Source: JANXVY01 sp031365425
GTDB taxonomy: Bacteria > Pseudomonadota > Alphaproteobacteria > Rhizobiales > Hyphomicrobiaceae
DNA: 64,000 bases
Reading direction: 5' to 3'
Assembly (NCBI GenBank): GCA_031365425.1
Contig: JANLYB010000251.1
Location: forward strand, 5,589 to 69,588
Under the pieces are notes generated by a model. The model worked only from the letters and a program-made list of their open reading frames with translations. It searched no databases and was not told the origin of the DNA. Position numbers and translations under genes: made by a program. Numbering within the stretch: the first letter of the stretch is position 1; each line of letters opens with the position of its first letter. Below, piece by piece: positions 8,356 to 16,816 of this stretch.

Positions 8356-8766
8356 ATGTCGAACACCAAGCACACAGCTACGCGCAGATCGAGGTTAGCC
8401 GTCGCACTTCTGGCGGCGAGCGTTATGCTGCCGGCTCCAGTGGCTGCCGCGCCCGCCGTCAAGGATGTGAAGCCCTACGATGACCGGCTGATGCGGCTCG
8501 CCGAGATCCTCGGTGCGGTGCATTTTCTTCGTGAACTGTGCGGGGCTAACGAGGGCCAGTACTGGCGCGAGCGCATGGAAGAATTGATGCGCGCGGAGGG
8601 CTCGTCTGCTTTACGGCAAGCCCGTTTGACACGCGGCTTTAACCAGGGTTACCGCAACTACGCGCGCACCTATTCGACCTGCACGCCAACGGCGCAGACC
8701 GCGATTCAGCGCTTCCTCGCGGAAGGCGCGCAGATCTCGGATGGCTTGGTCAAATCGATCCCGTGA
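8356..8766 (+). CDS. TIGR02301-like secreted protein
   Basis: A 136-residue protein with a signal peptide (basic start, hydrophobic VALLAASVMLPAPVAAA). The mature part KPYDDRLMRLAEILGAVHFLRELCG, followed by EGQYWRERMEELMRAE and TRGFNQGYRNYARTYSTC, matches my memory of the TIGR02301 family, which is found only in Rhizobiales and has no known function. Two conserved cysteines could pair. It directly follows the Nudix gene in the same direction. Confidence 0.8.
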   Translation: MSNTKHTATRRSRLAVALLAASVMLPAPVAAAPAVKDVKPYDDRLMRLAEILGAVHFLRELCGANEGQYWRERMEELMRAEGSSALRQARLTRGFNQGYRNYARTYSTCTPTAQTAIQRFLAEGAQISDGLVKSIP

Positions 8767-8920
8767 ACCCGAAAATCCGGTTCGGTAAAAATCCCGCTTA
8801 CGATGCGCATTTACTGTGAGTTATCTCTGCAACCCACTAGACCTCGACCGTGTGCTAGTGGACGATACTATGATCGGGCGCGCTAAGTAAGAGTTCAGGC
8901 GAGCCGGCAGGGGATGACAG

Positions 8921-9166
8921 ATGCGTACTTTCGAATTGGCCGCCAAAGACGACGAAAACATCTGCGCGCTGGACTTGATCCTGGCTGCTTGGGATGAAGG
9001 GCTGGACTGCGGACTTGCCCCCGAGCAGATGGCATACGCGGCGATGTTCACGGCTCTCACCGATCTCGTTGGGATGTATGGCGAGGATGCGGTTCTCGCT
9101 CTTGTGAAAGGTTTGGAGCGGCGCGTATCGCATGGGGAATTCACGCTCAATCGCCGCACGCAGTAA
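8921..9166 (+). CDS. Small conserved helical protein, unknown
   Basis: An 81-residue acidic, helical, cytoplasmic protein (Met-Arg-Thr-Phe-Glu-Leu-Ala-Ala-Lys-Asp-Asp-Glu start; middle LAPEQMAYAAMFTALTDLVG). I recognise no function; it looks like a conserved alphaproteobacterial small protein. AGGGGATGACAG precedes the ATG and gives a usable ribosome site. A perfect hairpin plus T-run overlaps its stop codon, so it seems to be transcribed on its own. Confidence 0.7.
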   Translation: MRTFELAAKDDENICALDLILAAWDEGLDCGLAPEQMAYAAMFTALTDLVGMYGEDAVLALVKGLERRVSHGEFTLNRRTQ

Positions 9167-9189
9167 CGCGCAAACGCGCGTTCATTTTT
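9165..9189 (+). terminator. Rho-independent terminator at the end of the 81-residue gene
   Basis: A 7-bp perfect stem AACGCGC / GCGCGTT with a 4-base loop AAAC, followed by CATTTTT. The stem begins inside the TAA stop codon of the gene to the left and the T-run runs into the 3' end of the convergent gene, so the two genes share this compact end. Confidence 0.7.
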
Positions 9190-9835
9190 CCCGCCGGAAC
9201 GAGTGCCAGGTGCCATCGGCTCCAATCGACAACCGCCACCACACCCAGCGCTTTGCAGCTTTTATGGCAGCGGCATCCTCAGCCGGCATAAGCGCGGCGA
9301 GATCGGTTTCCTCTTGGGGTGTGAGCTTAGAAAGATCGCGTTCGGCAAGATACGGCCAGACAAAAATCGCATTGTTTTCGATGTCGCGACCCAGGGGAAC
9401 GGCCGCCGGGCTGAGCGCAAGGATCTTATCGAGCACGGCAAGTATCTCCAAGCCTTTGCCATCCTTGGACTGATTGGCGAAATAGGCGACGGGATCGTCA
9501 ACGGGGACATCGGCGATGTCGGGCCGCATTTCGTTGAGTTCGAGAGCGGTCTTGAGATCGATCAGCTTGCCCGAGCGGACGGCGGTCAGGATCGCATCGC
9601 GCATTTCTGCAGTGGGATGCGGCAGCGTCGCGTTTGTAACGGCGGCCCTTGAGGGGGCCGCAAACGAAGGCGGAGCCATAACTGCCGCTGGATAGACAAG
9701 TGCAACAAGCGCCAGTACCAGTACCTTCAGGCGAACATGCCGATTCAAGGGACCGGGAGAACATTGAACGTGCGGCATGGAAAGTTGCAATCTATTGGTC
9801 ATGCGCGCGATCAGGTCCGCCATCGTACTCAGCAT
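9182..9835 (-). CDS. Exported protein of unknown function
   Basis: A 217-residue protein with an N-terminal hydrophobic segment (KVLVLALVALVYPAAVMA) preceded by basic residues, then a likely cut near PSFA. The mature domain starts with HPTAEMRDAILTAVRSGKLIDLKTALELNEMRPDI and ends with aromatic WVWWRLSIGADGTWHSFRR. I do not recognise a named domain, but the mature part looks conserved in type. I chose the ATG at 9835 because GAGGAA lies 5 bases before it; an upstream ATG at 9877 lacks such a site and nearly touches the divergent LysE gene. ATGs at 9802 or 9778 would give a more usual signal-peptide length. Confidence 0.65.
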   Translation of the reverse strand: MLSTMADLIARMTNRLQLSMPHVQCSPGPLNRHVRLKVLVLALVALVYPAAVMAPPSFAAPSRAAVTNATLPHPTAEMRDAILTAVRSGKLIDLKTALELNEMRPDIADVPVDDPVAYFANQSKDGKGLEILAVLDKILALSPAAVPLGRDIENNAIFVWPYLAERDLSKLTPQEETDLAALMPAEDAAAIKAAKRWVWWRLSIGADGTWHSFRREK

Positions 9836-9879
9836 GCGCTTCCTCGTTTTGACCCCGTCGCGCCCCTCAAGGTGCATTC

Positions 9880-10539
9880 ATGAGCTGGATGCCTAATCCG
9901 CTCGTGATCCCCGTCGGCGCTATCATCGGGATCGTTGTGGCGGCTCCGGTGGGTCCGGTCAACGTGCTCTGTATTCAGCGCGCCATTGCGCGTGGGTTTT
10001 GGGGCGGACTGGCGGCAGGGCTCGGCGCTATGCTCGGCGATGGCTTGATCGCACTTTTCGCAGCCCTCGGCGTCGGTGCGATTTCCGGCGCCGTTACAAA
10101 GTACCGGGCAATCATACAGGTGATCGGCGGCTTTGCCCTCATGCTGTTTGGTTATCGCCTGTACACGGCGCCCGCGGTTCTTGAGCTGGACAAGAGCGAG
10201 AATGGCGGCGCGGGCACGTTGATTGATTACGCCTGGGACATTCCCAAGACGTTCTTTCTGACGATTACCAACCCTGGTGCTGTGCTTGGGTTATTTGCCA
10301 TCTTCGGTGGCGTTTCAACCTACGTTGAAGTCAAAAGCCAGACGGATGCGCTGGTCATGGTTGCCTCCGTCATGGGGGGGAGCCTTGCATGGTGGCTGTG
10401 GCTATCGAGCGTGATCGGCCGCATGCGCCACAAACTAAAACCCGAGTGGCTCGGTCTTATCAATACCCGCGCGGGCCTCCTGCTGATCGGCTTTGGGCTG
10501 CTTCTGATCGGCGAAGTGGTCTGGAATGCTGTGAAGTAG
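9880..10539 (+). CDS. LysE/RhtB-family amino-acid exporter
   Basis: A 219-residue inner-membrane protein with about six hydrophobic segments. The start IPVGAIIGIVVAAPVGPVNV followed by GFWGGLAAGLGAMLGDGLIA matches the LysE/RhtB translocator signature (PGP-type motif, then G-x-x-x-G-x-x-x-G-D). Members export basic or small amino acids driven by the proton gradient; the substrate here is unknown. CAAGGTG sits 5 bases upstream of the ATG. It is divergent from the exported protein gene and convergent with mazG. Confidence 0.88.
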   Translation: MSWMPNPLVIPVGAIIGIVVAAPVGPVNVLCIQRAIARGFWGGLAAGLGAMLGDGLIALFAALGVGAISGAVTKYRAIIQVIGGFALMLFGYRLYTAPAVLELDKSENGGAGTLIDYAWDIPKTFFLTITNPGAVLGLFAIFGGVSTYVEVKSQTDALVMVASVMGGSLAWWLWLSSVIGRMRHKLKPEWLGLINTRAGLLLIGFGLLLIGEVVWNAVK

Positions 10540-10568
10540 GCGGGTCCAGGGCGCGCGCCTCCTGGCCT

Positions 10569-11417
10569 TCACTTCCCTTCGGCCTTCGCCTCGTCCCACA
10601 GCCGGTCCATTTCGGCGAGATCAGATTGCACTGGGCTGCGTCCGTCCGCGGCGAGGGCGGATTCGATATGGTTGAAGCGGCGCGTGAATTTCTGATTGGT
10701 GATGCGCAGGGCTGCCTCGGGGTCGATCTTGAGATGGCGGGCGAGGTTGGCCATCACGAACAGCAGATCGCCGAATTCAGCTTCGATTTCGCCGGCGTCG
10801 TTCGTAGCTACTGCTTCTTCGAGTTCAGCGATTTCCTCGGTCATCTTGGCGAATACGGGTTTGATATCCGGCCAGTCGAAACCCGCGCGGGCGGCTTTGT
10901 CCTGCAACTTGATGGCGCGCGTCAAGCCGGGGAGGCCGACGGGGACGTCGGACAAAAGTGAAGTGAAGGCCAAGGGTCCAGCCCCCTGGACCCCGAGACT
11001 TGTCGTGCCGCGTTCCGTGGCTTTTTCTTCGCGCTCCTCGGCCTTAACCCGTTCCCAGAAGCCGGGGGCGGCACCTTCGGCGCGCTGCTGAGCGGTACCG
11101 AAGACGTGGGGATGGCGGCGGATCATTTTGCGGGTGACGGCGTCCGCAACGTCGGCAAAGGCAAAGTGCCCCCCCTCCTCGGCGATCCTGGAATGATACA
11201 CAACCTGGAGCAAGAGGTCGCCCAGTTCATCCTTGAGGTCGGGCATGTCGGCGCGCGCGATCGCATCTGCAACTTCGTAGGCTTCTTCAATAGTGTAGGG
11301 CGCGATCGTCTCAAACGTCTGCACCAGATCCCACGGGCAGCCGGTCTCAGGCGTGCGCAGTGCCGCCATAACAGACAGTAGGTCCGCGAGCGATTTTCTA
11401 GATGCATCCGTGGTCAT
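10569..11417 (-). CDS. mazG: Nucleoside triphosphate pyrophosphohydrolase MazG
   Basis: A 282-residue enzyme that hydrolyses NTPs to NMPs and pyrophosphate, thought to clean the nucleotide pool. Two MazG domains are visible: the first (about 15-130) with GCPWDLVQTFETI, EEAYEV, and DELGDLLLQVVYHS; the second (about 175-265) with EEIAELEEAV and EAEFGDLLFVMANLARHL. The metal-binding ExxE and ExxD motifs are present in both halves. The length fits E. coli MazG (263) with a slightly longer linker. The gene is convergent with the LysE gene and divergent from a membrane protein. Confidence 0.95.
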   Translation of the reverse strand: MTTDASRKSLADLLSVMAALRTPETGCPWDLVQTFETIAPYTIEEAYEVADAIARADMPDLKDELGDLLLQVVYHSRIAEEGGHFAFADVADAVTRKMIRRHPHVFGTAQQRAEGAAPGFWERVKAEEREEKATERGTTSLGVQGAGPLAFTSLLSDVPVGLPGLTRAIKLQDKAARAGFDWPDIKPVFAKMTEEIAELEEAVATNDAGEIEAEFGDLLFVMANLARHLKIDPEAALRITNQKFTRRFNHIESALAADGRSPVQSDLAEMDRLWDEAKAEGK

Positions 11418-11476
11418 CTTCAGTACGCTCCGCTAAGGGTTAGTGGCATAGCTTTTAGGGTGGGGACGGGCGAGGC

Positions 11477-12214
11477 ATGTTCATCATTCGCATTTTTGTC
11501 AATCTGCTGATCCTCGCTCTCGAAATAGCGGCCATCGTGGGGATCGCGGCGCTGGGCTACACGCAGCCGCTCATTTTTGCTGGCCTGACGTTTGTCCTGG
11601 CGCTGTGGCTGGGCGCGCGACTGGAGTTTGCACGGCTCAAGAACGAACTCAATTTCTACTTCGAACACAACGTGCCGACGGCTGGCTTTTTCACGGGCGT
11701 GGTGGCGCTAAGCGAGGCGGCATCCAAGGCGATCCTGGCCGGTCTTGTGGCGCTACTGACGTTTTCGGGAACGGATCAGTGTCGTCTCTATTCGGTTGCG
11801 ATCATTTTCGGCTGCTGCGTATTTGCCGGATCGAGTTTGCTGCGGTGGTTGTGGAACAGGTTTGAAGTGAGCCCTGGCCGCTGGGGGTATTTCCGGATCG
11901 CGGCGCCTCTAGGATTGCTGTTTTCAATAGCGCTAGCGTTCCTGCCGGTGCCCACATTCAGCAAAATCGGCTGGGATCTGCTGTTCAACGTGGCGGCCCA
12001 TCCCACCCTACAGCAGGCCAGCGAGATGCTGTTCATGCTCAAACAGAAGTTCGACTCCCTGTTCTATGCGCTGCTGCAAACGCTCTTGGGAGATCAACTG
12101 GCCGCCGTCGCCGGCGTGCTCGTCAGCGTAAACATGCTGACCGGGTTTATCCTAGGGATCTACGCCGTCGTCGTGGCGGAGATGGTGCGGTGGTTGGAAG
12201 GCCGGGGGAGCTGA
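11477..12214 (+). CDS. Multi-pass membrane protein, unknown
   Basis: A 245-residue protein with about five hydrophobic segments: two near the start, one at about 75-97, one at about 140-160, and one at the C-terminus (MLTGFILGIYAVVVAEMV). No transporter or enzyme motif is evident. It is divergent from mazG across 59 bases and convergent with ppk2. I have no function to propose. Confidence 0.75.
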   Translation: MFIIRIFVNLLILALEIAAIVGIAALGYTQPLIFAGLTFVLALWLGARLEFARLKNELNFYFEHNVPTAGFFTGVVALSEAASKAILAGLVALLTFSGTDQCRLYSVAIIFGCCVFAGSSLLRWLWNRFEVSPGRWGYFRIAAPLGLLFSIALAFLPVPTFSKIGWDLLFNVAAHPTLQQASEMLFMLKQKFDSLFYALLQTLLGDQLAAVAGVLVSVNMLTGFILGIYAVVVAEMVRWLEGRGS

Positions 12215-12264
12215 GCTGAGCGTGCACGAAACGGACGGCGACTGTCCTCACCGCCCAGCGCTAT

Positions 12265-13317
12265 TCAATCCCCGCCATTGGATTTGCCGCGGCGCTTTTC
12301 CGGTGGGAGAGATTTGCCCAGGATGTGTTCATCGCGGCCGATAACGTGGGAACTCGCGCCGACGAGGAGCGGATCCGGTCCATTGATGCTGCGGTCCTTA
12401 TTCGGATACGGCAGCGTCGACAGAAAGTGTTCCATGCAGTTGAGGCGCGCGCGCTTCTTGCAGTCCGACTTGACGATGACCCAGGGGCTATCGGCAGTGT
12501 CGGTGTAGAAAAACATTGCTTCCTTCGCCTCGGTATAGGCGTCCCATTTGTCGATCGAGGCGCGGTCGATCGGCGACAATTTCCACTGTTTGAGCGGATC
12601 GCTCTCGCGTGCGGTGAAGCGGCGGAGTTGCTCTTCCTGGGTCACCGAGAACCAGTATTTGTACAGCCTGATGCCGGAGCGCACGAGCATGCGTTCCACG
12701 TCGGGACACTGGCGCATGAATTCGAGATAGTCGTTCGGCGGGCAGAACCCCATGACGCGCTCTACGCCGGCGCGATTGTACCAGGAACGGTCGAAGAAAA
12801 CGATTTCACCGGCAGCGGGCAGGTGCTCGATGTAACGTTGGAAGTACCACTGCGTACGTTCACGTTCGCTCGGTTTTTCAAGGGCGACGACGCGTGCACC
12901 CCGCGGGTTCAAGTGCTCCATATAGCGCTTGATGGTCCCCCCCTTCCCGGCTGCGTCACGGCCTTCGAACAAGACGACGATGCGTTCGCCTGATTGCTTG
13001 ATCCAATTCTGTGCTTTCAGCAACTCGACTTGGAGGGTCGCCATGTGATGAAGGTAGTCCTTTTCCCGCATCTTGGTCTGATATGGATAGTCGCCGCTCT
13101 CGAAGGCGTGACGGATCGCTTCCGGGTCGCGCCGCATTTCGCTGGGGCGAGGACGTGTGTGGGCCGGCGCCAAAGACGGTTGGCTGTCGGCGGCGGCAGC
13201 CCGGGGCGAAATGTCGTCTGTATTTGGTGTCAGGATTTGGTCGCCGGTTGCAGTCGGCTTGGCTGACTTTGCCAAGCTGGGTGCCGTGGCTGCAGTGCCC
13301 ATCTTACTTTTTGTCAT
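12265..13317 (-). CDS. ppk2: Polyphosphate kinase 2
   Basis: A 350-residue PPK2-family kinase that uses polyphosphate to phosphorylate nucleoside diphosphates (or the reverse). Key parts: Walker A FEGRDAAGKGGT ending at residue 128, the linked motif FFDRSWYNRAGVE with Asp176, and the lid region RRFTARESDPLKQWKLSPID. The single-domain length and ADP-type signature fit class I PPK2. The first 55 residues form a low-complexity Ala/Pro-rich extension. GAGGAGAG lies upstream of the ATG. It stands alone, convergent with a membrane-protein gene. Confidence 0.94.
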   Translation of the reverse strand: MTKSKMGTAATAPSLAKSAKPTATGDQILTPNTDDISPRAAAADSQPSLAPAHTRPRPSEMRRDPEAIRHAFESGDYPYQTKMREKDYLHHMATLQVELLKAQNWIKQSGERIVVLFEGRDAAGKGGTIKRYMEHLNPRGARVVALEKPSERERTQWYFQRYIEHLPAAGEIVFFDRSWYNRAGVERVMGFCPPNDYLEFMRQCPDVERMLVRSGIRLYKYWFSVTQEEQLRRFTARESDPLKQWKLSPIDRASIDKWDAYTEAKEAMFFYTDTADSPWVIVKSDCKKRARLNCMEHFLSTLPYPNKDRSINGPDPLLVGASSHVIGRDEHILGKSLPPEKRRGKSNGGD

Positions 13318-13665
13318 CGGCGCAAGCTCTCCTCATCGGGATCCGACGTTGCGTTTGCCCAATCTTGCGCCTGAGGCCGGCGAACCCTCTGGCGGGGCCG
13401 GCCTCAAAACCGTTGTGACGCAAACGTGTCCAATCTCATGAGTGATGACGCGGCGTACAAAACCATTGACCCCGATCAATTGGTTATCGTCGCCTCAACG
13501 GAGAAGACACTTTGTTCGCGTAGAGAAGATACTTCGTTCGCGTAATGGATATTATGGAAAATATAATTCGTTTCAGTTTGATACAAGTGTAACTTGATCT
13601 GGACATCTGACGCGGCGAGCGGTGCAAACCGCGCCGCGCCAGGAGAGCGGGACGACTAGGGACGC
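13318..13665. other. Intergenic region between ppk2 and pepA
   Basis: This 348-base stretch carries no gene I can support. The part next to ppk2 must hold that gene's promoter and the part next to pepA the end of the pepA transcript; both genes run leftward. It contains an imperfect 22-bp tandem repeat (listed separately), an AT-rich section around 13545-13600, and a GC-rich imperfect inverted repeat around 13608-13640 that could form a hairpin but lacks a clean T-run. Confidence 0.5.
13502..13545. repeat. Two tandem copies of a 22-bp repeat
   Basis: The copies at 13502-13523 and 13524-13545 match at 19 of 22 positions: AGAAGACACTTTGTTCGCGT with AG, then AGAAGATACTTCGTTCGCGT with AA. They lie in the intergenic region upstream of ppk2, about 185 bases from its start. 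They could be paired protein-binding sites or a simple slippage product. Confidence 0.75.
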
Positions 13666-15219
13666 CTACTTCTCGGCCTTCTCGTAATTGTCGGCGACGA
13701 ACCGGTCGAGGAGGCGAACACCCCAACCCGAGGCCCAGCTGGGGCTGATCTCGTTACGCGTGCTATCCATGGCAGTGCCGGCGATGTCGAGGTGGGCCCA
13801 AACCATATCCTTATTGATGAAGCGCTCGATGAAGGCCGCTGCCGTGCAAGACCCGCCCCAACGGCCGCCAATGTTTTTGACGTCGGCATTCTTACTGTCG
13901 ATTAGCTTGTGGAACGATTTATCGAGCGGCATGCGCCAGACCTTCTCTCCGGTGACCTTCGAGGCGGCCTGGAGTTCTTCGGCAAGCGTGTCGTCGTTGG
14001 AAAACAGGCCCGCGTACTCCTTGCCGAGAGCGACCATGATGGCACCGGTCAGCGTCGCCAAGTCGATGATGAGACGGGGCTTGAAGCGATCCTGCGCGTA
14101 CCAGAGCACGTCGGCGAGCACGAGGCGGCCCTCGGCGTCAGTGTTCAAAACTTCGATGGTCTGGCCGGACATGGAGGTAACAATGTCACCGGGCCGCACC
14201 GCGCTGCCCGACGGCATATTTTCGACGCACCCGATCAAGCCGACAACATTGACGTTGGCTTCACGCTCAGCGAGCGCGTGCATAAGCCCGACGACGCAGG
14301 CGGCGCCGCCCATGTCGCCCTTCATATCTTCCATACCAGCGGCAGGTTTGATGGAAATGCCGCCGGTATCAAAGGTGACGCCCTTGCCGACAAAGGCGAT
14401 GGGCTTGGATTTCTTCTGCTTGGATCCATTCCATTGCATAACGCACACGCGAGCGGGCTTGGCGCTGCCCTGGGATACGCACAAGAGCGAGCCCATGCCG
14501 AGCTTTTCTAGGTCCTTTTCGTCGAGGATTTCGACCTCGACGCCGACCTTTTTGAGCTTTTCGACTTCGTGGGCGAATTCGACAGGACCCAGCACGTTGG
14601 CCGGTTCGTTGACGAGATTGCGGGCGACGTGGACGCCGTTGGCGACCGCTTGATAGTAGGCGTAGGCAGCCTTTGCTTTTGCCGGGTCGGCGCAGTGGAT
14701 CACCAAGGTGTCGAGTGTATCCTTATCGGCGGCGGTGTCCTTGTCGTCGTTGCCGTTGGAAGCTGCGCCCTTCGTCAAATACTTCTTGAACGAATAATGC
14801 CGGAGCTGGGCACCGAAGGCTATTGCAGCGGCAATATCAGCCGGCTTCATGTCGCCGGTTGTTGCGACATCGGCGATGATGCTCGCTTTCTTCACTTTAC
14901 GGCTGGAGACCGCAGCTGTTGCTGCCCCGCCCAGAAGGGTCCAATCGAGTTCCGTGGCATCCTTGCCCGTGCCAAGCACGATCAACCGGTCCAATTCAAG
15001 TCCGTGCGGAGCTAAGATCTCGATCGTCGCTTTTGATTTAGCCTTGAACGCTGCCGCCTTGGCTGCCTTGTGAATACTGCCACCCGAGCGCTTATCGAGA
15101 TCGGCTGCGGTCTTACCCAGCGTGACGCCGTCGCTGGCGAGCACAACGCATGCCGGATTTAGATCATGAGAGAGATCAGCGAAGACGATATCGAGGCGGT
15201 CCGAAGCGTGTTTGGTCAT
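13666..15219 (-). CDS. pepA: Leucyl aminopeptidase (M17)
   Basis: A 517-residue M17 metalloaminopeptidase that removes N-terminal residues from peptides; PepA proteins can also bind DNA. The C-terminal catalytic domain shows VGKGVTFDTGGISIKPAAGM, MKGDMGGA and the family signature NTDAEGR at 359-365, holding the two-metal site. The frame stays open for 82 codons further upstream, but homologous sequence begins with MTKHASDRLDIVFADL, so the ATG at 15219 is taken as the start. It is divergent from lptF, a conserved arrangement in Rhizobiales. Confidence 0.94.
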   Translation of the reverse strand: MTKHASDRLDIVFADLSHDLNPACVVLASDGVTLGKTAADLDKRSGGSIHKAAKAAAFKAKSKATIEILAPHGLELDRLIVLGTGKDATELDWTLLGGAATAAVSSRKVKKASIIADVATTGDMKPADIAAAIAFGAQLRHYSFKKYLTKGAASNGNDDKDTAADKDTLDTLVIHCADPAKAKAAYAYYQAVANGVHVARNLVNEPANVLGPVEFAHEVEKLKKVGVEVEILDEKDLEKLGMGSLLCVSQGSAKPARVCVMQWNGSKQKKSKPIAFVGKGVTFDTGGISIKPAAGMEDMKGDMGGAACVVGLMHALAEREANVNVVGLIGCVENMPSGSAVRPGDIVTSMSGQTIEVLNTDAEGRLVLADVLWYAQDRFKPRLIIDLATLTGAIMVALGKEYAGLFSNDDTLAEELQAASKVTGEKVWRMPLDKSFHKLIDSKNADVKNIGGRWGGSCTAAAFIERFINKDMVWAHLDIAGTAMDSTRNEISPSWASGWGVRLLDRFVADNYEKAEK

Positions 15220-15614
15220 GGCAGGAGAGTGTACTTTCAATTGAGCGTGGAACGACTTGTTTGTCCCGGCGCGGGTTGAGGCAATGCAAAAAGGTATGTG
15301 CACGCATCGCACGAAGACACATGCGTCCATACGTACGGGGGCAATCAGGAGGAGGCGGACGAAGCGAGGGCTGGACTTTAGTGGAGCAGGCTGCGTATGC
15401 CAAGGGCTGCTGCTTGCGGCCACGAACAGACGGCGAGATGCTGCTGCTGGGGCAACATCCGCCAAAGACTCCGGTGCGGTCGAACTTTGGCCATCCTGAT
15501 GGTAAACAGGCTGGTAGCCGTGTACGCGAGGATGGCGCGAAAGAGCGTGCCTGGATTCTGCCTGCGGTCACATGATCCGGGCCAGCCGGACAAAATGAGG
15601 ATAACCGGTCAAGT
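15220..15614. other. Divergent intergenic region between pepA and lptF
   Basis: A 395-base region between two outward-facing genes that must hold both promoters. Several frames stay open across it, including an in-frame extension of pepA, but none has a convincing ribosome site or recognisable product. GAGGATAA lies 13-20 bases before the lptF ATG. I could not assign reliable -35/-10 boxes. Confidence 0.5.
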
Positions 15615-16814
15615 ATGACGATCTTCTCGCGATATGTGTTCAGGCAAGCAGCCGGCGCGCTGCTGCTGATCCTGCTATCGCTGGCTGGCGTCGTCTGGAT
15701 CGCCATTGCCTTGCGGCAGCTCAACGTGGTGACCAGCCAGGGCCAGGATGCCTGGACGCTGATCAAGATGACGACGCTGGCGCTGCCGAATTTGATCGCG
15801 ATCATAGCGCCGTTCGCCTTGCTTATTGCGACCCTGCACACGCTGAACCGGCTCAATGGCGATAGCGAGCTGATCGTGATGACAGCGGCTGGGGCGACCA
15901 TTTGGACGGTAGCTAGACCATTGATCTTATTGGCACTTCTTGTCTCGGCAAGCGTTGCGCTAGTCAATCACGTCGGCATGCCGTGGAGTCTGCGGATGCT
16001 GCGGGAATACGTCATCCAGATGCGGACCGACCTGCTTACGCAAGTGATCCAGCCTGGGCGCTTTAATAGTCCCGAGCCGGGGTTGACGTTTCATATACGG
16101 GAGCGGGCGTTGAACGGTGAGTTGCAGGGGCTCATCATGCACGATAGCCGCGATCCCAAGCAGTCGCAGTCGTATCTGGCCGAAAACGGCTTGATCGTGA
16201 AAGATGGCAACAGCTCGTATCTGATCATGACGCGGGGTCACATTCTGCGCCGTCCCAGCATGGTTGAGCCCGCGCAGATCATCAAATTCGACAAGTATGC
16301 GGTCGATCTTGAACGTTTCGAGTCGAAGTCTGCCAACGAAGACAACGATCTGCGGCCCCGTGAGCGCTACTATGGGGAGCTGACAAACCCAGGAAACAGT
16401 CGCTCGTTTCAGACGGAGCCAGGAAAATTCCGCGCCGAGTTGCATGAGCGCTTCTCAAACCCGATCTATCCGCTCACGTTCGTACTGATCGCTCTGGTGG
16501 CAGTCGGCCAAGCGAAATCTACCCGTCAAAACCGGACGCAATTGCTGATGTACGGTTTCGTCGCCGGTGCCGCATGCCGGCTGGGCGGGCTCGCCATGTC
16601 GAATTTCGTCGTGCTCAGCGAAAAGGCTACTGTGCTTTTGTATGCAATTCCGATTGGTGCGGGCGTGATTGCTTTGGTGCTGATGACCACGGCCTCTCAA
16701 CCACGCTTTGGCCGGGCCGTATCCAAAGCATTCGCCCCCCTCGCGGACGGTCTTAGCCAGACGGTCGCGAGGCTCGCGCGAGCCGTTGGCGGCGCGCGCG
16801 CGGCAGGTGGCTGA
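15615..16814 (+). CDS. lptF: LPS export ABC permease LptF
   Basis: A 399-residue inner-membrane permease of the LptB2FG complex, which extracts lipopolysaccharide from the inner membrane and feeds it to the LptC-LptA bridge. It starts with the usual amphipathic FSRYVFRQAAGALLLILLSL, has helices 1-3 within the first 120 residues, a large periplasmic beta-jellyroll domain (about 130-270), and helices 4-6 at the C-terminus with ERFSNPIYPLTFVLIALVAVGQ. It is followed after two bases by lptG, then lptD, forming an LPS-transport operon. Confidence 0.94.
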   Translation: MTIFSRYVFRQAAGALLLILLSLAGVVWIAIALRQLNVVTSQGQDAWTLIKMTTLALPNLIAIIAPFALLIATLHTLNRLNGDSELIVMTAAGATIWTVARPLILLALLVSASVALVNHVGMPWSLRMLREYVIQMRTDLLTQVIQPGRFNSPEPGLTFHIRERALNGELQGLIMHDSRDPKQSQSYLAENGLIVKDGNSSYLIMTRGHILRRPSMVEPAQIIKFDKYAVDLERFESKSANEDNDLRPRERYYGELTNPGNSRSFQTEPGKFRAELHERFSNPIYPLTFVLIALVAVGQAKSTRQNRTQLLMYGFVAGAACRLGGLAMSNFVVLSEKATVLLYAIPIGAGVIALVLMTTASQPRFGRAVSKAFAPLADGLSQTVARLARAVGGARAAGG

Positions 16815-16816
16815 TC

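Noticed and set aside
10540..10568. CCAGG...CCTGG inverted repeat around a GGCGCGCGCC core between the LysE and mazG stops
   Set aside because: It could form a hairpin but there is no T-run on either strand and the 5-bp arms are weak; not firm enough to call a terminator.
15220..15465. 82-codon upstream extension of pepA
   Set aside because: No family similarity and no ribosome site; the normal leucyl aminopeptidase start fits ATG 15219.
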